Shown here piece by piece: positions 42,978 through 53,073 of a stretch of DNA of 64,000 nucleotides (the first letter of the stretch is position 1; each line of letters opens with the position of its first letter). Under the pieces are notes generated by a model. It was not told the DNA's origin. It saw nothing but the letters and a program-made list of their open reading frames with translations, and made no database searches. Both the position numbers and the translations under genes were made by a program. The DNA is from Torymus aiolomorphi (Eukaryota; Arthropoda; Insecta; Hymenoptera; Torymidae). Location of the stretch: the NCBI GenBank assembly GCA_036365515.1, contig CM070876.1, forward strand, positions 43,242,195 to 43,306,194. Direction: 5' to 3'.

Positions 42978-43507
42978 GTTTTTTTAATTCTATGGGTTTC
43001 CCTAGCACGTTTACAATTTTTACTTTTATTTTTCAAGCTAATCAATTCCATTACAAAAAAATGTTCACCAGGGCTAGTTTTCAAATCCTTATTTAACAAT
43101 TTTAACTTCTGGCTATTTACGTTACGGGTGGACGAGTTTTCACCGAGCAAAATGTTTTTCCAACTTATTTTACGAATTTTATCCTTCAAATTTCCGTATT
43201 TGTTGGATTTCTTTCTTATTTTATTTGAAAATTTATTCTTTTGCAGATATTTAATTCTCAAATTTCTATTTTGACTAATCAAGTTTTTGTGAACTTTATT
43301 TTCACCGAACGAATTTTTCAAGTTACAAATTTTTTCAAACAACTTTTCGGGCCCGAACAAATTTTTCAAGTTTTTACAAGTTAATTCTTTCGATTTTTCA
43401 AGTTTTTCGATTCTAAACTTTTTTCTAGTTAAGTTTACTGGCTTTTCCATTTTTCCAGTTTCTATATTTTCGATAAGTCGGATTTTTCGAGTTCTCACAT
43501 CTTTCAA
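42893..43507 (-). pseudogene. pol: Lys/Asn-rich linker between protease and RT, in a shifted frame
   Basis: This ~200-codon segment is extremely rich in Lys, Asn and Leu and overlaps the protease frame by ~80 bp and the RT frame by ~85 bp. Protease and RT are in the same frame (their starts differ by a multiple of three), while this segment is in the +1 frame. The simplest explanation is two compensating indels in A/T-rich homopolymers; programmed frameshifting is less likely but not excluded. Confidence 0.55.
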
Positions 43508-44144
43508 TAATTTTATTCAATTCTATATTATCTTTATTTCCCGTTTCCTTACTAATTCGATTTGCTATGGTCGTGACAGTGTACTGAGTTGGCGAATTAA
43601 TTATACTAGTTAAGGAACATTTATTAACATCTACACGTTCATGCTGAGTAGCTATATCACGAGAAACACAAGAATTGCTTAGCTTGCCTACAACCGCGCT
43701 GGCCTTGCGCCGTTCTATTCTTGCTAATTTTACGCTCTCCTTGTTTGTCGTTTTAACGATATTTACGCTACCCGTGCACCGTAGAGCGATTACGTACGAC
43801 GCGATGTGCAAAATATTTTCCTCGTAGTTAATCTTTGCCCCGTATCTCCTTAGTACTTCACTACCAATTAATCCGTCTTCCTCAATCGGAAAATTATCAG
43901 GAACAAGATGAAAATACAAGGTTAAGTCACGGAATAATGATGGTACTTCACCGCACGAGTTAATTGACTCTTTTGTAATGCCCCTGAGTTCTAATATCTC
44001 GTTTTCAATTACAATGGCTTTACTCGGTTTTTTACTGATTTTCAATAATGACGGACCAGCACCCGTATCTAACATTAATTTAAGCGATGCTCCGTAGTTT
44101 TCTAAATGCAACTCTACAACTGGGGACTTACTATTTATGCTCAA
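43425..44144 (-). CDS. pol: Retropepsin-like protease of the 16-kb element
   Basis: The frame contains the aspartic protease signature MLDTGAGPSLLKI near residue 25-37 and a downstream EEDGLIGSEVLRRYGAKI block that corresponds to the second conserved segment of retroviral-type proteases. The frame is open upstream of 44144 through the end of gag, in a +1 register relative to gag. The C-terminal part leads into the Lys-rich linker. It would cleave the Gag and Gag-Pol polyproteins. Confidence 0.8.
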   Translation of the reverse strand: MSINSKSPVVELHLENYGASLKLMLDTGAGPSLLKISKKPSKAIVIENEILELRGITKESINSCGEVPSLFRDLTLYFHLVPDNFPIEEDGLIGSEVLRRYGAKINYEENILHIASYVIALRCTGSVNIVKTTNKESVKLARIERRKASAVVGKLSNSCVSRDIATQHERVDVNKCSLTSIINSPTQYTVTTIANRISKETGNKDNIELNKIIERCENSKNPTYRKYRNWKNGKASKLN

Positions 44145-44193
44145 AAGTACTGATTTCCTAACGAGTTTTAATTTCTGCTCGCATTCACTTGTT

Positions 44194-45873
44194 CTAGGTG
44201 CGTATCTTTCGCTTGCCCCCAGGTTGCGCCCTGTGCCGCGGGGCTGTTCGCGTTTCCCGCCTGTGTGATTTTTCGCGGATTTTTGTTTCCAATTCGCGAC
44301 AATGGTCTTTCCAATGACCTTCTTTTTTACAATAATTGCATTGTTTAATATTGTAACTCGGTCTAGCTACGGCAGGGTTAGCTGATCGCGGTCTGTACAG
44401 ATCGCGCGGCGGCTGGGACGTGGGCACTCGTGCGGCGGCCAATGGTCCTACGTTTGGGTTTGATGGCCGCGCGTGTGTCGTCATAGGCCCCGCCCACGGT
44501 ACTGTTTGCGCCTGCGGTGGCTGTGCGTTCTGAGGTAGCAGTGCTTTCAATGCCCAACAATTTTTTGCTACATGATTTTTCTTTTCGCAAAATTGACAAT
44601 TTTCGACCGTTTTGTCTTGCACAATTTTAATATCGGGCGAACCATTCGCGCTTTTGCTAGTTTCTTTATTGATCTTATTTTTATCAAAATTTTCCGTTTT
44701 CTCAAAACAATCGACTTCACGTTCGATTTCGATTGCTTTTTCAACCGCTCCTTGAAACGTTGATCGCATTACACTCATACGTCTTTTAATTTCCCAATCC
44801 AAACCGTGCGCGAAAAATTTTAACTTATCCGTTTCTACAAATTGCTTAAATTCGACACTATCTCTTTTGTCTCTTTTTGCTGCTTCTTTCAATTCAATTG
44901 CTATGCGTCTTACTCTATTGGCGAATGTAATGACATTTTCTCCTTGTTTTTGTTTCGCGGCTACCAATTCTCCGATTAAGGTCTGATGCGATTTATACGA
45001 ACCGAAATTTGCTTCAAAGTACTTAATTAGTTCACTAATGCTATCGAAATGCATCTCTTCCATCGATTTTGCTGCTTCCCCCATTAAACGCCTTTTGATT
45101 AATTTTGCTAAATCTACCTCATTGACCGCTGGTATCATGCTAACTGCCACTCTTACTCCGAACAGAAAAGTGCTAAGAGGAATATTAGTACCGTCGAATT
45201 TAGGGATGCAATCGAGTGCGTCTTTGATTGATAAATTTTTTAGCGGCGCTAAGGTTGAGTTTTGACGTAGAGAATTAATGTTACTATTGATGTTGGTCGA
45301 AAAATTATTTCTTAGTGCCTGTGCGTAAGGAGTGCTATGCCCCCTTTCAAAAAATGGTGTGTTAAACAGCATGTTCGGGTTAAACTGCCCGTTATTTTCT
45401 AATTCATTAGCTGCGGTTCTGAAAGCTGTTTTTTCTGCATCTTCTGTCATTTCCGGTTTGCTATATATTAGCTGTGGTATTTTTTCTGTGATAGTACGTT
45501 TCTCTATGCTCGCTATTGCGTTAATTATTTCTTTGACACTAATATTTCTATCCATAAATTCTTTTAAAATGTCTATCATAATTTCGTCCTGACAAATTTT
45601 TTCAACTAGATCGCGATCTACTATTTCGAACAGTGATATTTGCAATTTCCCTATTACTTTTATTCTTAGTGGATTTATCTCCGACGCGGTCTGGTACCTA
45701 ACTTTTAACACGTTGACCAGTTCGTTAAGCGTCGCTTTTGAAAGGGCCTCATCTGTTGCTGAGAGCGCGCATCTCAATATCGTGGCTGCCTCTTCGTTAC
45801 GCGCTATCGTGCCGCTAGCTGTTGCCATTTTGCGGTAATTATTTAATGTGAATGAGAGAAAAAAAAATTGCAT
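44194..45873 (-). CDS. gag: Gag polyprotein of the 16-kb element
   Basis: An intact 559-codon frame. The first ATG is at 45873, but a second at 45828 (MATASGTIARN) follows the AT-rich leader and is a plausible start too. The capsid-like part includes IPKFDGTNIPLSTFLFGVRV (residues ~224-243) and the LIGELVAAKQKQGENVITFA block. Two CCHC zinc knuckles, C426-C439 (CQFCEKKNHVAKNC) and C512-C525 (CNYCKKEGHWKDHC), bind RNA; a Pro/Ala-rich spacer lies between them. The C-terminus is strongly basic. No frame defects were seen. Confidence 0.9.
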   Translation of the reverse strand: MQFFFLSFTLNNYRKMATASGTIARNEEAATILRCALSATDEALSKATLNELVNVLKVRYQTASEINPLRIKVIGKLQISLFEIVDRDLVEKICQDEIMIDILKEFMDRNISVKEIINAIASIEKRTITEKIPQLIYSKPEMTEDAEKTAFRTAANELENNGQFNPNMLFNTPFFERGHSTPYAQALRNNFSTNINSNINSLRQNSTLAPLKNLSIKDALDCIPKFDGTNIPLSTFLFGVRVAVSMIPAVNEVDLAKLIKRRLMGEAAKSMEEMHFDSISELIKYFEANFGSYKSHQTLIGELVAAKQKQGENVITFANRVRRIAIELKEAAKRDKRDSVEFKQFVETDKLKFFAHGLDWEIKRRMSVMRSTFQGAVEKAIEIEREVDCFEKTENFDKNKINKETSKSANGSPDIKIVQDKTVENCQFCEKKNHVAKNCWALKALLPQNAQPPQAQTVPWAGPMTTHARPSNPNVGPLAAARVPTSQPPRDLYRPRSANPAVARPSYNIKQCNYCKKEGHWKDHCRELETKIREKSHRRETRTAPRHRAQPGGKRKIRT

Positions 45874-45942
45874 TTTTAATTTAAAAGAGAAAGGAAGTAC
45901 TCGATGTTACTTTCGTTTTTATCCCGGAGGTGGGCCCCCAAT

Positions 45943-46922
45943 TGTAATGTCGAGATTACAATGTCGCGAAAACGATAAAGTTCACGCGATAAATGTTCCT
46001 GTTTCGGTCTACGCTTACACGTAATAACCACGGGAATAGGAACTCACGAAAGTAGTCGAGCGGTCCTTAAATAACAGTTAAGAGTCGCGTAATTTCGAAC
46101 TAACAAGCGGCAAGCAGCAGTAACTCATGCATCAAGAAGAAAAGAAAATACCAATATCAGGTAGTACTTACTCTGGAGATGCTGTGATGTACTCAGTCTA
46201 TGTAGTAGCTCTGCGTTGTCTTCTTGACCCAAAGTGTAGCGGGAGATTCAAATGGCAGGAAGGTTTACACCGAAATAAAGTATGTCGAGTATAATATAAT
46301 AATAATGTTTTATTATAAGTTTTAAAGTGATTACACTGGTTATATGCTGATTGTAGTCGAGATATAATAACAACAATTATTCGCGAGAATACAATCAGAG
46401 AAGCTTATAATAATGATTACAATTAATTTGGACAAACAATATTTCAGAGTCGAAATACAAAATGATTAAAAGCTCGAAGTTTCTAAGACAATAACTGAAA
46501 TTAATTCTAAGTCGACAAATTAACGGTCAAGGGCTTCGTCTTACAAAGAAAGAAATGGATAGCTTCTGCCCCGAGTAGAGGCGCATGTTCGCTTTTATAC
46601 TCTCTTTCTTAATTAGATTGATAGAAAAGGTGGGATTCTCTTGAATAATCAAAAGAGTTCAATAGGATGCATTTTGGAGGGGATTTCTAGGAATTAGAGG
46701 CTCGTGGTGGGTTGCTATGGAGTGGATGTACAGTCAGTTTAGTCATACGTCAGTCGCAAGTGATAAGTTGTCCTGCTAGTATTGTTACCCTCCGTGTTCT
46801 TACGAGCGGTTGGTAACTTACCGACCGTCGTAGTATTATCTTAAGGAAAAAAGATAGTACGAGAGAATGTCCAGTAGGCAAACTTATGGAGGTGGGAACG
46901 TTCAGTCGCGCACGACGTGACA
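45943..46922 (-). repeat. 5' LTR of the 16-kb element
   Basis: In element orientation it runs TGTCACGTCGTGCGC... to ...CATTACA. The sequence directly downstream (inverse of 45922-45942), TTGGGGGCCCACCTCCGGG, is the candidate primer-binding site. Confidence 0.9.
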
Positions 46923-47377
46923 ATCGATACCCCCCCCCCCCCGCGCTATTCAGGGCGCGAGCTGCGGCGCTACACGCATGTGGCGCCGCGTGCAAGTAGG
47001 TAAACAATAGCGGTTCTGGGCCACTTTCTGGAAATCCAGGTGTTCCAGAATTGCACGAGGTGCATTAACCCAAGTGAGCCAAAACCCCCACAGGGTTTCT
47101 AGAGTTGTAGGAGGCTATTTAACCCAAGTGGGCCAAAACCCCCACAGGGTTTTGAGGTGGGAGGTCTAGAGTTGTAGGAGGTTAGATAACACATCGAGCA
47201 TCCTGCGGCCAGCTGAGGCGCTGCGAGCGGCCTGCGGTTGGCGGCCTGCGGTTGGCGGCCAGCTGTGGCGCTGCGAGCGGTCAGCTGTCAGTGGCATGGA
47301 GGCCGCTGTGCGTGTCTGAACTCGTTTGATCGACAAATTAATTTGTAAGAGAGGAGGGATGTAGGCCCCAACCATCG
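46923..47377. repeat. Short GC-rich tandem repeats
   Basis: A C13-type run starts at about 46930. A ~54-bp unit with TAACCCAAGTG(A/G)GCCAAAAC is duplicated at 47066 and 47120, with the AGAGTTGTAGGAGG tag repeated at 47101 and 47168. Around 47225-47285 there are short tandem copies of GCGGCCTGCGGTTG. No gene. Confidence 0.6.
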
Positions 47378-48351
47378 CACAGTGGAACAGAAAAGAAGAA
47401 AAAATTTCTAAGCCTTGCTTGAACTGGTTTTTGAGGATAAGATTTTTATAATAGTGGATTTTTTTTTGTTTTGATGTGGAGAATAAGGATCCGGTGCCGA
47501 TCGTATATTATTTTCCCTCTAAACCTCCTGGGATACGAAAATACTGAACTTAATCGGTTATTGACGATTGTTGTAATTCGTCGATGCTAAAATACTTATT
47601 GTACCTCTCAAAAATAATATTCTTTAACGTACCAGAAAGCATTTTAAAGCTTAAAAAAAGTACTTTAATATAATTCCTTATTCGTACAATTCTGACCGAT
47701 TCTGTCAAAAGCGTTATACACGGAAAACAATAATTCTTACCACTAAAATAAAAAAAAATTGATAAATGGATTTTGAAAAATTCCCACTCTGAGCTCGTAA
47801 AAGATACAGAGCTATATTACTGCATAATTTTAAGTTATATTTTTTTATACTGCCAAAATTTTTTACATAAAAAAGTTTACTACCATCTAACAATAGAAAA
47901 GTGTGAGGGTGTAGAGCTCTGTATCTTTTACGAGCTCAGAGTTAGAATTTTTCAAAATCCATTTATCAATTTTTTTTTATTTTAGTGGTAAGAATTATTT
48001 TTTTCCGTGTATAACGCTTTTGACAGAATCGGTCAGAATTGTACGAATAAGGAATTATATTAAAGTACTTTTTTTAAGCTTCAAAATGCTTTCTGGTACG
48101 TTAAAGAATATTATTTTTGAGAGGTACAATAAGTATTTTAGCATCGACGAATTACAACAATCGTCAATAACCGATTTAGTCCAGTATTTTCGTATCCCAC
48201 GAGGTTTAGAGGAAAAATAATATACGATCGGCACCGGATCCTTATTCTCCACATCAAAACAAAAAAAAATCCACTATTATAAAAAATCTTATCCTCAAAA
48301 ACCAGTTCAAGCAAGGCTTAGAAATTTTTTCTTCTTTTCTGGCCCACGGTG
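47378..48351. mobile_element. Transib-like fold-back element
   Basis: The ends are CACAGTGGAACAGAAAAG and, in inverse, CACCGTGGGCCAGAAAAG. They are flanked by CATCG on both sides (47373-47377 and 48352-48356), a perfect 5-bp duplication. CACAGTG-type ends with 5-bp target duplications are typical of Transib elements, relatives of the RAG1 recombinase. The arms (about 440 bp) are near-perfect inverses around a ~100-bp centre, and no transposase is encoded. Mirror frames 47773-48252 are artefacts. Confidence 0.7.
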
Positions 48352-48662
48352 CATCGCCTACATCTGCGAGGTACCCCATTTAATTAATACCCCTCCAAAG
48401 TCAACCTCTCTTACATGCATCTATTGAAAACTAACAGTCTAAGAAACTTCTTCCCAATCCATAAAAATGTTATCAAAGTAGAACGTCTTAATTAGTTTTG
48501 ACCCATTTCACTCTAGACGTGGCAGAAGAATGAGTTCTCCATGCCCGAGACCTCGTTTTATACACGTTCCTCCACCACTATACCCCCTCCAAATACCACG
48601 CCCACGACGAACACTGATTGGCTGCTCGAGCAGCCGCCACAAGTTGTGATTAGTTCCCCAGC
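48352..48662. other. Unassigned DNA
   Basis: No gene, repeat or RNA recognised. It leads into the small minus-strand frame at 48666. Confidence 0.35.
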
Positions 48663-48665
48663 TCT

Positions 48666-48920
48666 CTAAACAAGCTTCTTCATATCCCCACTAACTGGAT
48701 TATACTGAACAATACGATCGTGTAAAATCAAGCAGTAGACTGATGTTCCCTCTGGAAAGTTATCGTGAGCCTCAAATTCAAGACGTACATCTACAGGAAC
48801 GCTCTTTATGGACTCATTCTGTTTGGAATAGTCTATAACTATGAGTGGCATGTGATTGATAAAGGCCGCTTTATTGAGCAAAGGCTCAGGATATTTTTCA
48901 AAGTAGGAAGCTTAAAAATT
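48666..48920 (-). CDS. Small conserved-looking ORF of unknown family
   Basis: The frame is open from about 48920 (in-frame TAA just upstream); the first ATG is at 48881, giving 71 codons. It contains IDYSKQNESIKSVPVDVRLE, then a hydrophobic YCLILHDRIVQYNP block. It looks like a genuine protein by its mix of charged and beta-type residues, and I have the impression of similar sequences in insect repetitive elements, but I cannot name it. There is no visible partner gene; it may be the 3' end of a longer broken ORF. Confidence 0.35.
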
Positions 48921-49222
48921 GACGTACATATCGTAAAGAAGAGCATATTCGAGCATCCTACTGCATGTGACATGTGCTGCGGCGCTGCCACGTGCTGGCC
49001 GCCATAATTTGTTTTGTTAGGTTATAAAAAATTTGTAGGTTAGGTTCTATATAAGTGTTACTTTAAAGAATAATATTAATACAGATATTCGAATATCTTG
49101 AATACTTTTATATTAATTCTTATGTTTTTATTTCAAACGTAACACATAACCTATAATGTTCCGCAACCTATAATTACCTTTATATTTACCATACTTAAAA
49201 TTTATCCTATTCATTTATACTA
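48921..49222. other. AT-rich flank of Ty3/gypsy element 3
   Basis: Contains short GTTAGGTT motifs but no array. The last four bases, ACTA, are the target duplication of the LTR element that follows. Confidence 0.4.
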
Positions 49223-49651
<429 letters not shown>

Positions 49652-50045
49652 ATTAGATTAGATTAGATTCTTTATTTGGCCACTGGGATGACCCAATCAG
49701 GCACTAAGTTTACAAAAAATGATACAGAATTACAGAATAAAATAATAGTACAAATAAAAATAAAAATAAAAAGATAAAAAGAGTGACGTCGGTCGCTTAT
49801 ACAATAATGACGATGAAAATGTAAAGATAGTGAAGGTAGCAGCGCATAACAAAATTGAACTTATGATCTAAACTTAAAGGCTAGTAACAGACGTCGCCGG
49901 GGCGACAGTTTAGTAACATAGGACGGCGCGAAAAAGATGCAGAGATCATAGCGAGATATACGTAGCACAAAATACAGAGTACGGAGCAACGGACGGAACG
50001 CGAGGTTACAAAGACAGACCGGAGGGCTTAACGGACGAGGTGCCG

Positions 50046-53022
50046 CTCGCACTCACGCTACGGGGTTATAGAGGTTCGTTAGGCCCTCCGAAATCACCCG
50101 AAATTGCCAGTCCTTCCGATCCCTTTCAAGAAGGAAAGAGAAAAGAGATGATTTGAAGCTATTAAGAAAAAGGGAAGAGAAGGGGGTAGGTGGCAGGGAA
50201 TTGATAAGATAGGCGGCGAGGATGTTGAAGGAGGTCTTAAGTGCTTGTGTACGGGGGGTGCGGAAAAAGAGAGAGCGATTGGAAAGACGGTCAGAGGATC
50301 TAATGATGATGTCGGTGTTGATCAGAGTGAACTTGTTGGTAAGATAAGAAGGTGAACGGTGGGAAATTACATTGAAACCTAGCGTACCAGTAAAATAATC
50401 GCGTCTACTTTTTGGGGAGAGTCAGCCCAACTCGAGAAGATATGGCGTAACATGCGCGCGCCGCGGTATATTCCCGTAGATGAAGCGAATGCAGGCGTGC
50501 AGAGCACGCTTGAGCTTAAGCTCGCGCGTGCCGTCGAGGTTGTTATATACTACGCAGGCATAGTCAAAGTGCGGGATCACTAAGTTCTCGACCAGATTTT
50601 GTCGTAGGCTTCTCGTGAGAGCATGTTTGAAGTGCCTTAAGGTATGTAATGATCGATGAATTCGACGGAGGCATAGATTCACGTGGTTGCTTCAGTTGAG
50701 AGTAGGCGTAATCATTACTCCCAGACTTTTCACCTTGCGTTCATAGGGCAGGTCGCGACCAGCGACTGAAATTTCCGGGATCGAATCGAGGTCCAGACGC
50801 GAAGTATAATGTTGGCTGCCAAGGATGATAGCCTTAGTTTTACCAACATTTAGGTTCAAACCATTGGCAGCTGCCCAATCAGCGACTGCAGTAGGATCAC
50901 GACTTAAAGCGGCTATACCCTCGTTCAAGTCGCTGGGAAAGAAAGAATGCTAAATTTGCGTATCATCGGCGAAAATCATGTGTTTCGAGTACTCAAGGCA
51001 GCTGGGCAGATCGTTGATAAAGATCGAAAAAAGAAGGGGGCCCAAAACGCTACCTTGAGATACTCCGGTCGTGACTTGAGTCCAAGCTGATATATTTCCG
51101 TGCTCGTCGCGGACTGCTTGGTGGCGCCCGCTGAGATACGAATAAAACCAGCTCACGACATCTGGCGAGCAGCCAATACAACGAAGCTTACACAGCAGGA
51201 GGTCGTGGGGTACTGTATCAAATGCCTTCGAAAAGTCGAAGAGTACGAGCCCAGTTATTTTCCCACGGTCGATAGCTTCACGGACGTCATCAAGGACCCC
51301 AAGAAGGGCAGTTTGGGTGCTATGGCCTTTGCGAAAGCCGGCTTGGCGCGGGTCAAGCAGCTGGTTTTCACTGAGAAAGTTGGTGAGCTGACTATGCACC
51401 AGCCGTTCAAGTACTTTTGATATTTCGCAAAGGTTAGCGATGGGACGTGTATCCGAGGGCGACTGAAGAACTGACTGCTTTGCGAGAGGGAACAAAAGTG
51501 AGCGCTTCCACTGTTCCGGAAAGGTGTGCTGTAGAAGAGACTGATTGAATAGCGTAGTTAGAGGGTTCAGAAGGGCAGGGAGAAGACGCTTTAGCATCGG
51601 TATTGAAATATCATCGATACCTACGGCGTTAGAAGATGATTTATTTAAGGCCCCCGTGGCATCATCGGTTGAGACAGTGCTGAAGCTAAAAGTGTGCTCT
51701 GACAGCGGAAGTTCACTTATAGCATTGACTAGATCGGTGGAAGAGAGGGGAGGAGCTCCTGAACACACGGCTGCATAGTGTCTGGAGAGCGCATCGGCTG
51801 AAAAATGCGAGAATGGCGACGGAAGTCGTTTGCCGACGACTCCGAATTTGCGGAGCTCCTTCCACTTCTCACGCGCATCGCGTGCGCCAGCCAACTTACT
51901 CGATATGTAGCTATTTTTAGCGGTATCGAGTAAGTTGGAGACCCGACTGCGCAGTTGTTTGAAATGAACAAAATCATTATAGATTCCTGATGCTGCAGCT
52001 CGTTTGTATGCTCGGTCGCGTTCTTTCATCTGCAGTCGCAAATCTTGGGATACCCAGGGTTTGCGGCGAGAAGAAACGGTGATTTCGCGCTTAGGCGCAC
52101 AAGAGTTGAAACTGCTGAGGATGGCCGCTGATAAGGTGTTAGATACTAATTCTAATGTTGGTTCGGAAGATATTCCGGCGTGAACAGGCGGGATAAGCCG
52201 CGGTGCAGAGAGGGATTCCGAGGGACCGGAAGGCGCTGGTGCACGCAGCGACGCACGAGTGAGGTATTCAAAATTCTGATTAAATTTACTATGCAAAATT
52301 ACGGAGTCTAAATGGCATAGTTTACGGGTGACGACTCTTTTCGACACGTGGGGTTTTTTTAGAAAGCGCAGTTTCATTTCGATGAGATCATGGCCAGCGA
52401 TAAAGGGAGCGTCCGACTTCTCGTAAGAGATCAGCCCCTCGGCAGCCCGAATGATAAAAAGGGCTATCCAAGTGTGAGTGGGGCGACCTCTATAAGAAGC
52501 ATGGTGTGTTGGCTGCGACGGTACAAGATATAAATTACTGGCCTCGATGTGTGAACCGAGAAATTTCGACGCTCCGTTTCTCACGGCAATGTTTATGTTA
52601 ATATCACCCGTAATAATTATGTTATGGTACAGGGGAAGGACTTTGGTTAGGCAGGCGAAAAAGTCGATAGGGTACGCAACTTTCAGACGGCGATAAACGA
52701 CCGCGAACAATAGCTTATTCTCGCCAGAGGTTAATTCGAGAATAAGAAATTCTGGCTTATTGTCGTAAATATAATCTTCAGATTCCGCTAAGACAGTTAC
52801 ACAAAACGTATCGCGTACATAAATGCCGACACCGCCTCCCCCCATACCTACTCTGTCTAATCTATAGAAATTGAATCCCTCAAGGTTAATTATAGCGTCA
52901 GAAGAGTCCGAAGTGAGAAACGTTTCGGTCACAGCAATAACATCATAGTAATTGTTAGCTACATGAGCTTCGAGTAGATTAAAATGTGACTCGGTAGTAA
53001 GCCGATTGACGTTAATATGCAT
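50046..53022 (-). pseudogene. LINE ORF2 (endonuclease and RT), three in-frame stops
   Basis: The apurinic/apyrimidinic-type endonuclease occupies about residues 1-230 (NVNRLTTESHF, AVTETFL, IITGDININI). The RT spans about 430-800 with DTRPIANLCEISKVLERLV, LFDFSKAFDTVPHDLL, GVSQGSVLGPLLFSIFINDL and the active site MIFADDTQI. Stops in frame are TAG near 50950, TGA near 50690 and TGA near 50422; at the last two a Trp codon would fit the family. The frame otherwise continues unshifted to NLYNP and a stop near 50046. These motifs are typical of CR1/L2-group LINEs (Jockey superfamily). Confidence 0.85.
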
Positions 53023-53073
53023 GACTGAAAGTGTCTCACAAGAACGGGTGCGCGCCGACCGGTCGGCAGAGAT

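Larger units (their letters stand above)
30890..46922 (-). mobile_element. 16-kb retrovirus-like Ty3/gypsy element with two envelope-like genes
   Basis: LTRs of 981 bp (30890-31870) and 980 bp (45943-46922) have TG/CA ends in element orientation and differ at roughly two dozen positions (about 97% identity by eye). Flanks are ATAG and ATCG, one mismatch in four, so the target duplication is uncertain. Gene order in the direction of transcription is gag, protease, Lys-rich linker, RT-RNase H, integrase, envelope-like A, three small ORFs, envelope-like B, cysteine-pair ORF. Usual gypsy/errantivirus elements are 6-9 kb with at most one envelope gene, so the length and the second envelope are unusual. 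Several frameshifts show that this copy is decaying. Confidence 0.88.

Noticed and set aside
49015..49050. Telomeric (TTAGG)n
   Set aside because: Only two or three separate GTTAGGTT motifs; no array.
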